In this document: piece after piece, positions 14,533 to 20,889 of the stretch | Position numbering within the stretch: the first letter of the stretch is position 1 | How the letters are laid out: every line of letters begins with the position of its first letter | Assembly: GCA_002469915.1 (NCBI GenBank) | Contig: DKOG01000050.1 | Span: 1-20,889, forward strand | Direction of reading: 5' to 3' | DNA from: Bacteroidetes bacterium UBA7368 | GTDB lineage: Bacteria; Bacteroidota; Rhodothermia; Rhodothermales; UBA10348 | DNA length: 20,889 nucleotides | Translations under genes and position numbers: made by a program | The notes under the pieces: generated by a model | Seen by the model: the letters and a program-made list of their open reading frames with translations, nothing else | Told to the model about the DNA's origin: nothing | Databases searched by the model: none

Positions 14533-15186
14533 TTAGTTTTCCTTCATCAGGCCATGCTCCCAGGCCCAGGCCACAGCCTCGGCACGCGTTCGGAATCCTA
14601 ACTTTTCATAGATGTGAGATACATGGTTCTTTACCGTGCCTTCGGATATAAAAAGCAGGTCGCCAATTTCTGGATTCGTTAATCCCTTACCCACCAGCTT
14701 GAGCACTTCCCATTCCCGCCCACTGAGGTCGGCGGAGTTACGTTCAAGATGAGTTCGACGGCGACGTACCATCTTATCCGCAACTCGACGACTGATCCAG
14801 TCATCCTCTCCCTGAGCAACACCTCGAACAGCTTCCACGATGATAAGTGGCGCCTCGTCCTTCGTAAGGTATCCAGCGGCCCCCGCGTCCAGAAGGCCAA
14901 AGATGTACTCGTCGTCATCGTAGGCGCTGAGCGCGAGTATGCGTGTTGGGTGCTGCTCTTGAGCAAGGTCTCTCGCGACTTCTATTCCCGGTTTAATGGG
15001 CATCTCCATGTCAAGGAGCAACACATCAGGCTGGAGGTCTCGTACCATTTTAAGGGCCTGAGCGCCATCTGATGCTTCACCAACCACGTCGATATCATCG
15101 TTCTCAACGAGCATGTTCTTTACACCACCGCGTACGACGGGATGATCATCTGCAAGCACGACTCGAATAACGTTTTTTTCAATCAT
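14533..15186 (-). CDS. NarL/FixJ-family response regulator
   Basis: A 217-residue two-component regulator. The receiver domain (about 6-122) has the acidic pair D13-D14 (VVLADDHPVVRGG), the phospho-acceptor D59 in VLLLDMEMP, S87 in ALSAY and K109 in YLTKDE. A LuxR-type helix-turn-helix occupies about 152-212 (LSGREWEVLKLVGKGLTNPEIGD, then SEGTVKNHVSHIYEKLGFRTRAEAV). All residues needed for phosphorylation and DNA binding are intact. Its start overlaps the end of the sensor-kinase gene by 8 nt (ATGATTGA), so the two are translationally coupled and form a cognate pair. Targets are unknown; the adjacent Pmp3-like gene and the system's own operon are candidates. Confidence 0.96.
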   Translation of the reverse strand: MIEKNVIRVVLADDHPVVRGGVKNMLVENDDIDVVGEASDGAQALKMVRDLQPDVLLLDMEMPIKPGIEVARDLAQEQHPTRILALSAYDDDEYIFGLLDAGAAGYLTKDEAPLIIVEAVRGVAQGEDDWISRRVADKMVRRRRTHLERNSADLSGREWEVLKLVGKGLTNPEIGDLLFISEGTVKNHVSHIYEKLGFRTRAEAVAWAWEHGLMKEN

Positions 15187-18100
15187 GGTGAGAACTGGCT
15201 TGATGCACGTTATGAACCCGAACGGTGATTCGAGTTCCGTTGCCCGGTGAGGAATGAACCTGAAGTATGGCGCCCAAGGCAGCTACACGTTCAGATAGAC
15301 CAAGTAGCCCAAAATGATCTTTCCGTCCAAGCTCTATCCAGGTAGAAGGAGGAGAAAACCCGCTACCATCATCCTCAATCTCCAGCTCTACTTCAGGCCC
15401 GACAACTCGAAGACGAACTCGAGTAGAAGCCGCATTCGCATGTTTTAGAACATTGGCCATCGACTCCTGATATACTCGGTACAATGCCAGCCGTACGTGC
15501 TCGGGAATAGATTGACCGTCTTCATCCAAATCCAGCTGAATCGTAGGTGAATCATCACGCTCGACAAGGAGATCTGCATGTGCCCGAATAGCCCTCTCAA
15601 GCCCAAATGGAGCAAGGACAGGGGGCCGCAGTTCAGAGCAAATTCGGCGCAACTCGGAAATGACGCCTTGCACCATATTGTCTGTTTCGCCGTCTTTTGA
15701 GGACTGTATGCTAAACCGAATACCGTAGAGATCTTGAACAGCACCATCATGTAAGTCTCGGGCCATGTGGAGCCGCTCAGCTTCTCGACTGTCCATAAGT
15801 CGTCGATGCACTTCACGCTGCTCTTCTTGCTTACGCTCAAGAACAGCAAGCCGGGAAAGATGCCATCCATATCCGATGCCTCCGAGCAAGAGAATGGCAC
15901 CAAAGACCAAGAGCAATTGAAATAAGCGCGTTTCCGAAAAAGGCGGGACTACGGTAATACCAAGCTCAAACACATTAGCACTCCAGGTTCCGTCTGATCC
16001 ACGCGTGCGTACCTTGAAGGTATACTCGCCTCCTTTCAGTCGGGAATAACTGGTAAAACGCTGACCAGCTGTCCGAAAGTGCCAGTTCTCATCGGCACCT
16101 TCCAGCTTGATTTCGAATCCAGCCGTTTGAGGACTACGCCAATCATCGGATGTGAATTCAAGATCCAACGAACTATACCCAGGCCGCAATTCAATGTGTT
16201 TTAGATCTGCCAGTGAGGAGACGGGCCAAGTTGAGTCGGACGTAGACATCGAAGTGAGCGCCGCGCGCGGCTCGTTTTGACGCAATACCTGATCTGGTCT
16301 GAATCGATTGAAGCCGTTTATGCCTCCAAATAAAAGTGCGCCTGAGGGTGCAAAGGCAAATGCTCCCTGATTAAACTCGTTACTCTGTAAGCCAGCGGAT
16401 GCATAGAATGAACGAATCGTACGGTCCTGCTCCATCACAGCCATTCCGTTGTTTGTGCTCATCCAGAGGCGTCCTGCATCATCCTCAACGATTCCATAGA
16501 CGGTATTGTTGGGTAATCCATCGTCTCTCGTTATGCGCTCAAAGGAAGAAGTATCCTCATCATACCGGTTCAATCCGTCGGCCGTGGCAATCCAAATGGT
16601 ACCATCCGAGGATTCCATTACATCGGCTACGATATCTCCAGTCAAGCTCGTTTCATCTTGAGGATCGTACCGGAATCGAATGAAGCCGTCCCGATCTGCA
16701 TGCTTCAAGTTCAATCCTCCTCCAAGCGTGCCCACCCACAGCCGTTGCTGGCTGTCTTCCAAAACGGAGATCACTCGATTGTTAGATAGCGACGAATCTG
16801 AAGCGGCATCATCACGAATATGTTCGACAAGGCCGGTTACATGATTTAGATAGTTCAGGCCTCCCCACGTTGCCACCCATACCACATCCTCACCAGAAGC
16901 CGCCACGGCGAACACCCGATTGTCGATTAGTCCGCCTGAAGCTTCACGCCCTTGTTGCCATTTTCGGACTCCACCTGTTCTAGGGTTGAGTAAGTTCAGC
17001 CCTCCTCCCGTGGCCACCCAAAGCTGCGAGCCCGGCCCAGCGGCCAGCCCTAGAATCCGATCATGGGTAATCTGTGGAGTAACATAGCTCGTATACGTAT
17101 TACCGGGGCCAAGGCGCTCAAGGCCGCCCCCGTCTGTACCCACCCAGATAGCTCCCACATCATCTTCGAGCAAACCGGTTACATGATTGTCCCGGATCGA
17201 TGGAAAACTACCCGTATTATAGAATTCAAAGGGTATTGAGTAGTCTATTCCACCACGAGCGTGACCGATCCATAATGCCCCGTGGGAATCAGTCATCAGT
17301 TTATTGATCGCATTCGTTGAAATCGAAGTCGCATCGCCTACTCGAGCTTTCTCATATTGGATCGTGCGCTGACCAGACTGAAGTCGTCCTAACCCAGCTC
17401 CGTCTGAACCGATGAGCAAGTCTCCACCTGCTTCTCGTGTAATCGACAGAATGCGCACGTCTGTCGTAATGGGCTGAGCCAATGCAAAACGAGTACTCGT
17501 TTGATCTTGAATGCTGACTTCGAATACTCCACCCCCAGCCGTCCCAGCCCAAATGACGTCTTCATTGGCAAACAACGAAAGAACGATGTTTAGATCTGGA
17601 TTTTGCCTGGCTTCAGGAAGAACCACTCGTTCGATGTGCTCATCGGTGACTCGATACAACCCGCCCGTATCCGTACCCAACCAAACCTGACCCTTGGCAT
17701 CGGTTTCAAGGACCATAATCCGATCACTTTCCAAGACCGCATGAGAAGCTATACTGTACCGAGTAAAATCAGTACCCGACCATCGGGCCAAGCCCGAATA
17801 GGTCGATACCCACAAATGACCGTCTCCATCGAATTCCAGATCAGTAACGATGTCGTCCGGAAGAGACAGTGAATCCGCATCGCTGTATTTGAAGTGGTGG
17901 AATACACCAGTGGCTCGGTCCAAGTGATTCAACCCGCCACCATGCGTTCCTATCCACAAATCACCATCTACATCTTCCAGAATAGAGGTAACCCAGCCAT
18001 TCGAAATAGAAGTGGAGTCAGAAGGATCATGATTGAACACATCAAATCCATATCCGGTATACCTATTCAATCCATCCTGGGTCGCGAACCATAGAAATCC

Positions 18101-18247
18101 ATGCTCATCTTCCAGAATGTCGTACACGGTATTTTGCGACAACCCATCATCAACCGATAAATGCCGATACTGTGCCTGTCGGGCGAAAGCCGATTGACTT
18201 ACACACGCCACCAAAAAAAGTGCTATGACTGCATCCCTGATCATCAT
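15179..18247 (-). CDS. two-component sensor histidine kinase with periplasmic propeller (Reg_prop-YYY-HisKA_3)
   Basis: A 1022-residue membrane sensor. Order: signal peptide (about 1-22, ending AFA-RQ); periplasmic Reg_prop beta-propeller repeats about 28-690, recognisable as LWIGTHGGGLNHLD, LWFATQDGLNRY, IWVGTDGGGLERL and LWVATGGGLNLL; a Y_Y_Y domain about 695-769; one membrane helix about 776-795; a short coiled coil; HisKA_3 with phospho-acceptor His833 (ARDLHDGAVQDLYG); and an HATPase_c domain with N932 (MANVLKHAN), EDDGSGF at 958-964 and GLLGLSERV. The roughly 14 propeller repeats suggest two seven-bladed propellers. Relatives often sense glycans as hybrid kinases with AraC output; here the kinase is separate and paired with a NarL-type regulator. 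The ligand is unknown. CTCTCTACGAGAG (18260-18248) directly precedes the ATG. Confidence 0.95.
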   Translation of the reverse strand: MMIRDAVIALFLVACVSQSAFARQAQYRHLSVDDGLSQNTVYDILEDEHGFLWFATQDGLNRYTGYGFDVFNHDPSDSTSISNGWVTSILEDVDGDLWIGTHGGGLNHLDRATGVFHHFKYSDADSLSLPDDIVTDLEFDGDGHLWVSTYSGLARWSGTDFTRYSIASHAVLESDRIMVLETDAKGQVWLGTDTGGLYRVTDEHIERVVLPEARQNPDLNIVLSLFANEDVIWAGTAGGGVFEVSIQDQTSTRFALAQPITTDVRILSITREAGGDLLIGSDGAGLGRLQSGQRTIQYEKARVGDATSISTNAINKLMTDSHGALWIGHARGGIDYSIPFEFYNTGSFPSIRDNHVTGLLEDDVGAIWVGTDGGGLERLGPGNTYTSYVTPQITHDRILGLAAGPGSQLWVATGGGLNLLNPRTGGVRKWQQGREASGGLIDNRVFAVAASGEDVVWVATWGGLNYLNHVTGLVEHIRDDAASDSSLSNNRVISVLEDSQQRLWVGTLGGGLNLKHADRDGFIRFRYDPQDETSLTGDIVADVMESSDGTIWIATADGLNRYDEDTSSFERITRDDGLPNNTVYGIVEDDAGRLWMSTNNGMAVMEQDRTIRSFYASAGLQSNEFNQGAFAFAPSGALLFGGINGFNRFRPDQVLRQNEPRAALTSMSTSDSTWPVSSLADLKHIELRPGYSSLDLEFTSDDWRSPQTAGFEIKLEGADENWHFRTAGQRFTSYSRLKGGEYTFKVRTRGSDGTWSANVFELGITVVPPFSETRLFQLLLVFGAILLLGGIGYGWHLSRLAVLERKQEEQREVHRRLMDSREAERLHMARDLHDGAVQDLYGIRFSIQSSKDGETDNMVQGVISELRRICSELRPPVLAPFGLERAIRAHADLLVERDDSPTIQLDLDEDGQSIPEHVRLALYRVYQESMANVLKHANAASTRVRLRVVGPEVELEIEDDGSGFSPPSTWIELGRKDHFGLLGLSERVAALGAILQVHSSPGNGTRITVRVHNVHQASSHHD

Positions 18248-18340
18248 CTCTCGTAGAGAGTAGTACGTATTAACCAGAAATAACAGGGCAGAATGCGCGT
18301 ATATCCGTACTGCAACTATCCTGATAATATTGAAACTGAT

Positions 18341-18505
18341 ATGGCTGATTTATTAAGAGCAATCCTCTCCATCCTCATTCCCCCGGTAGGTGTCTTTTTT
18401 AAAGTCGGCTTCGGCATGCATTTTTGGCTCAACATCTTGCTGACCATCTTTGGGTACAATCCCGGCTTGGTACATGCCATCTGGATTCTAGCCAGTAATA
18501 AATAA
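18341..18505 (+). CDS. Pmp3/YqaE family small membrane protein
   Basis: A 54-residue proteolipid of the PMP3/YqaE family (PF01679). The core is ILSILIPPVGVFFKVGFG, then FWLNILLTIFGYNPGLVHAIWIL, forming two membrane helices joined by the conserved PP and G-Y-x-P-G-x-x-H-A motifs. Family members are stress-induced in many organisms and influence membrane potential or lipid environment. The ATG at 18341 is chosen because it gives the usual family length; an upstream in-frame start at 18293 would add 16 non-conserved residues. It is divergent from the sensor kinase (93 bp between starts), so both may share regulatory sequence. A strong hairpin begins 35 bp after the stop. Confidence 0.93.
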   Translation: MADLLRAILSILIPPVGVFFKVGFGMHFWLNILLTIFGYNPGLVHAIWILASNK

Positions 18506-18539
18506 GACCTGAAGGGCATTTCCTTGGCTTTCGAAAATG

Positions 18540-18576
18540 ACAAAGGGGGCGTGGCCTATGGCCACGCCCCCTTTGT
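18540..18576. terminator. 17-bp perfect hairpin between convergent genes
   Basis: A perfect 17-bp stem (core GGGGGCGTGGCC pairing with GGCCACGCCCCC, flanked by ACAAA/TTTGT) with a TAT loop. It lies between the Pmp3-like gene and the convergent hypothetical gene. An A/T-rich flank on the minus strand (TCATTTTC) and a short TTTGT within the arm on the plus strand fit a bidirectional intrinsic terminator. Confidence 0.85.
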
Positions 18577-18596
18577 AAAGTCTATCTGTGTTCAAT

Positions 18597-18986
18597 CTAC
18601 TGCTGCACAGGTCGCACGTCCCACATCAACATCTGTTCGATATCTGCAGAATCCTCTTCACCTTCCGCATCCGTAAACGAGTAGTCACCGAGTTGCTCTC
18701 GCTGAAGAGGTGAAAGCAACTTCCATGCCTGCCCTTCCTGATCGGTGAATTCGGATGGGTACGGGTTAATCACCCGGTAGGACGGATGGTACTCCTTATA
18801 GGTCTGCTCCGCCATATACAGTGCTGCTCGACGAGCACCTGCTTTTGAAGAGCTCCGGCCGGTTACTTTGAATGGAGTAATGGTGATAGAGGCCACCAGA
18901 AATCCATCTTCTAGATCGGTGTATTCAGGGCGCATGACTTTGAAGTCGCCCGGGTGGGGATACGCACTGCGTTCGTTGTTGTCCAT
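18597..18986 (-). CDS. hypothetical protein
   Basis: A 129-residue protein of no family I recognise. The ATG at 18986 is chosen; a TTG at 19025 in the same frame would add 13 residues and cannot be excluded. Neither has a clear Shine-Dalgarno sequence. There is no signal peptide or membrane segment. A central stretch reads as beta-strand then helix (GFLVASITITPFKVTG, then SKAGARRAALYMAEQTYKEYHP), followed by an acidic C-terminus (DAEGEEDSADIEQ). The N-terminus is polar (DNNERSAYPHPGDF). Codon use and composition resemble neighbouring genes and the opposite frames give nothing credible, so it is probably real. It is convergent with the Pmp3-like gene and divergent from nrdJ. Confidence 0.6.
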   Translation of the reverse strand: MDNNERSAYPHPGDFKVMRPEYTDLEDGFLVASITITPFKVTGRSSSKAGARRAALYMAEQTYKEYHPSYRVINPYPSEFTDQEGQAWKLLSPLQREQLGDYSFTDAEGEEDSADIEQMLMWDVRPVQQ

Positions 18987-19217
18987 AATCGTAACGGGTG
19001 GGGTACGAGGGAGGCGGTCTGCCAAATGTTTTGAGGATGCTTCTACTGGTATTGATCCCGTTGGTTCGGTGATGCAACTGGGAAACTCCGTGAATCTGTA
19101 ATTGATTGTCCCGCATCCGTTTACTGTACTTTACCACCATAATCAGGTTGCCCCAGACACTAATAGCCGTTATTGTTCTACTTGAAACACCGTTATTGAG
19201 CTTTCGAAATCAGACAC

Positions 19218-19226
19218 TGTGGATAA
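19218..19226 (-). promoter_or_regulatory. consensus DnaA box
   Basis: TGTGGATAA, the complement of TTATCCACA, an exact match to the consensus DnaA box. Chance occurrence in a 650-bp region is of the order of 0.005. It lies about 420 bp upstream of the nrdJ start and is flanked by CCGTTATTG copies. Confidence 0.5.
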
Positions 19227-19368
19227 CCTCTTGGCAACTGGAAAGCTGCCTTTCATATTCTCGTGCAATAACGGATTACTAACCACCGTCGACTTCAATC
19301 TGGATCCTCGGTCCTTCTAAAAAACACTTTAAAGATCGGTTTGATGAGCCGAATATTAATTATGTCAA

Positions 19369-19377
19369 TGTGGAAAA
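19369..19377 (-). promoter_or_regulatory. DnaA-box-like 9-mer, one mismatch
   Basis: TGTGGAAAA (complement TTTTCCACA) in the same orientation as the perfect box 151 bp away, inside the A+T-rich part of the region. TTTTCCACA is a known DnaA-box variant in some phyla. Confidence 0.35.
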
Positions 19378-19638
19378 TTATTGCTTGCATAACGGCGATC
19401 CAGTCGATTAATTAGTACCAGCACCCACCGCTATTTCGGACTCTACGGTTTATAGCTCTTAGGCAAAAACCGTTATTTTTCTGAGGCAAGTTTTCTTCTA
19501 GAATTTGTCCGTTTTGCAAAGCCCTTCGTGCCCCGATTGCGTTCCCACCGCCACAATTTGTGACGTCCCCTCGCAGCCCGGCACCCAGGTAGTGCATCTT
19601 ATTATTTTAGCTTTGCACCCAAGATTGACAGAATAGCT

Positions 19639-20889
19639 ATGCCAGAAGCAGCCCGCACGTCGCTTTTTGAAGAGGATAATAACATGGATGTTGAGCGCGG
19701 TCTTACCATTAACCGAGTATTTTCTACAGAAGGCCAAGACCCTTTTGACTCCGTTGAGTGGGATCGTCGCGATGCATCAATTGCGAATCATAAAGGCGAA
19801 AAGATTTTTGAACAGACCGATGTAGAGTTTCCGGTCTCTTGGAGCCAGTTGGCAGCCAATGTGGTTACCAGTAAGTATTTCTACGGCGAACTCGCCCAAA
19901 ACGGTGTCCATCCTTCTGAAGGTGGTCGTGAAAACAGTCTCCGTCAGCTCATCCATAGAGTCACCCGCACCATTACAAACTGGGGGACGAAACAAGGCTA
20001 TTTCGCCACAAAGAAAGATGGTGAAACGTTCTATCAGGAATTAAGCTGGCTTTGTGTCAACCAGTACGGTGCATTTAATAGCCCCGTCTGGTTTAACGTG
20101 GGTCTAAACCATGAATATGGCGTAGTCGACTCAGGCAGCAAAACCATTTTCGGCTGGAATAAAAAGAGCAAAAAGGCCATAGCCGTAGATCCCTACGTGC
20201 GGCCACAGGCTTCAGCCTGCTTCATCATCTCCGTTGAAGATTCTATCGATGACATCTGGCAGCTGATGGGCGAAAGTGCTCGTCTGTTCAAGTTTGGCTC
20301 AGGAGTTGGTGCTGACTGGTCCACTCTCCGCTCCAGTCGTGAGCGCCTTTCCGGAGGCGGTGCACCCTCAGGCCCTGTTTCCTTTATGAAGGTGCAGGAT
20401 GCTACAGGCGGAACGATCAAGTCTGGCGGAAAAACTAGACGTGCTGCCATTATGCAGACTCTCAAGGTCTGGCATCCCGACATTGAGGAGTTTGTCACTG
20501 CCAAGCTTGAAGAAGAAAGAAAGGCTTGGGCGCTGATCGAGCAAGGATATGATGGATCATTCAACGGACCTGCCTACGGATCCGTCGCGTTTCAGAATGT
20601 TAATCAGTCTGTTCGTGTAACCGATGAGTTCATGGCAGCGGCTGATGACAACGCAGTGTTTGGACTTCGGGCTGTGAAAACCGGCGAAGTGATTGAAGAA
20701 GTGGATGCTACCGATCTTTTGGACAAGATTTCTGAAGGCACTCATGTTTGTGGCGATCCTGGCATGCAATACGAGGACACGATCCAGCGCTGGCATACGT
20801 GTAAGAATCATGGTGAGATTAATTCGAGCAATCCTTGCTCCGAATACATGTTTCTGGATGATACGGCTTGTAATCTTGCTTCTATGAAC
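19639..20889 (+). CDS. nrdJ: adenosylcobalamin-dependent (class II) ribonucleotide reductase, N-terminal part
   Basis: The first 417 codons of a class II ribonucleotide reductase, which converts ribonucleotides to deoxyribonucleotides using coenzyme B12; the gene runs off the right edge. The ATG at 19639 is the only start after the in-frame TGA at 19561-19563, apart from an internal ATG at 19684. Landmarks: YFATKKDGETFYQELSWLCVNQYGAFNSPVWFNVG (about 121-155), redox cysteine C194 in ASACFI, RLFKFGSGVGADWSTLRSSRERLSGGG (about 215-241), KTRRAAIMQTLKVWHPDIEEF (about 265-285), GDPGMQYEDTIQRWHTC (about 372-388) and the catalytic NPCSE at 398-402 with N398, the thiyl-radical C400 and E402. No N-terminal ATP-cone is apparent. 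The missing part should contain the second redox cysteine and the C-terminal cysteines. Confidence 0.95.
   Translation, partial: MPEAARTSLFEEDNNMDVERGLTINRVFSTEGQDPFDSVEWDRRDASIANHKGEKIFEQTDVEFPVSWSQLAANVVTSKYFYGELAQNGVHPSEGGRENSLRQLIHRVTRTITNWGTKQGYFATKKDGETFYQELSWLCVNQYGAFNSPVWFNVGLNHEYGVVDSGSKTIFGWNKKSKKAIAVDPYVRPQASACFIISVEDSIDDIWQLMGESARLFKFGSGVGADWSTLRSSRERLSGGGAPSGPVSFMKVQDATGGTIKSGGKTRRAAIMQTLKVWHPDIEEFVTAKLEEERKAWALIEQGYDGSFNGPAYGSVAFQNVNQSVRVTDEFMAAADDNAVFGLRAVKTGEVIEEVDATDLLDKISEGTHVCGDPGMQYEDTIQRWHTCKNHGEINSSNPCSEYMFLDDTACNLASMN

Larger units (their letters stand above)
19167..19478. repeat. repeated 9-mer CCGTTATTG upstream of nrdJ
   Basis: CCGTTATTG occurs at 19167-19175 and 19190-19198 (23 bp apart), inverted (CAATAACGG) at 19266-19274, and as CCGTTATTT at 19470-19478. 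A shorter inverted ATAACGG lies near 19390. Three exact copies within 108 bp are unlikely by chance. They may be binding sites of a regulator. Confidence 0.5.
18987..19638. other. about 650-bp non-coding region upstream of nrdJ
   Basis: No credible coding sequence on either strand. The centre (about 19310-19420) is A+T-rich. It holds two DnaA-box-like 9-mers, several copies of a CCGTTATT-type word, and a possible promoter element TAGCTTTG (19608-19615) resembling the Bacteroidota TAnnTTTG -7 box about 24 bp before the nrdJ ATG, though no TTTG sits at the expected upstream distance. It presumably contains the divergent promoters of nrdJ and the hypothetical gene. Confidence 0.6.

Noticed and set aside
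15445..15903. 152-codon open frame inside the histidine kinase gene on the same strand
   Set aside because: Out-of-frame shadow of the HisKA_3/HATPase region, which carries all conserved motifs.
16831..17187. Repeated CCGGTTACATGATT in the kinase gene
   Set aside because: It encodes the recurring NHVTGL part of the propeller repeats and is explained by protein repeat structure.
19141..19500. Chromosomal replication origin
   Set aside because: Only one perfect and one near DnaA box, no dnaA, dnaN or other typical origin-linked genes, and no 13-mer array; promoter regulation is the simpler reading.
19625..19630. TTGACA as a -35 promoter element
   Set aside because: It lies only 9 bp before the nrdJ start codon, with no room for a -10 element.
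19026..19638. Cobalamin riboswitch before the B12-dependent nrdJ gene
   Set aside because: I could not find the conserved B12-box and core-helix sequences; a covariance-model search would be decisive.
19100..19638. NrdR boxes upstream of nrdJ
   Set aside because: No pair of ACAC...GTGT-like near-palindromic 16-mers at the expected spacing could be seen.

Overview
The window is about 20.9 kb of ordinary-density bacterial chromosome at roughly 50% GC. It has no mobile element, CRISPR array, rRNA or tRNA that I can see. The gene families suggest a marine or free-living member of the Bacteroidota-related (FCB) lineage, possibly Rhodothermota or Balneolota. They include a large periplasmic-propeller histidine kinase, a CBM9/DUF5916 outer-membrane-type protein, a DUF1080 lipoprotein with a Tat-exported sugar-isomerase-like TIM barrel and a nucleoside-type MFS permease, many lipoproteins, and a class II ribonucleotide reductase. 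This taxonomic call is inference from family content only.

Layout. Bases 1-954 (minus) hold the start of a PiT phosphate permease and its DUF47/PhoU-like partner. Bases 1099-3081 (plus) hold an AI-2E-family membrane protein and then a tight operon of two small, mutually homologous membrane proteins and a YbjQ-type protein. Bases 3153-4973 (plus) encode an exported M20 amidohydrolase and a RidA-fold lipoprotein. Bases 5044-10307 (plus) form a probable envelope/sugar block: CBM9/DUF5916 protein, MFS permease, Tat-exported TIM barrel (ATGA overlap) and DUF1080 lipoprotein. A DUF411 metal-binding-type protein (10321-10812, minus) is convergent to it. Bases 10996-14301 (plus) carry a Ycf48/BNR-repeat lipoprotein, a shortened Gfo/Idh/MocA-like protein (ATGA overlap) and a CCA-adding/poly(A)-polymerase family enzyme. 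Bases 14533-18247 (minus) encode a two-component system whose kinase and NarL-type regulator overlap by 8 nt. A Pmp3/YqaE peptide (18341-18505, plus) is divergent from the kinase, and a hypothetical protein (18597-18986, minus) is convergent to that peptide across a 17-bp perfect hairpin. About 650 bp of non-coding DNA precedes nrdJ, whose 5' 417 codons run off the right edge.

Points deserving a second look: (i) several perfect or near-perfect inverted repeats inside coding sequences with exactly 3-nt spacers, more than chance would suggest; (ii) a Gfo/Idh/MocA-like protein that has lost half of its Rossmann domain and the EKP motif; (iii) DnaA-box-like sites and a repeated 9-mer upstream of nrdJ; (iv) a 16-bp stem enclosing 41 nt between two convergent operons; (v) hairpins placed at translation starts; (vi) a tandem pair of homologous small membrane proteins; (vii) a RidA-fold protein carrying a lipoprotein signal.
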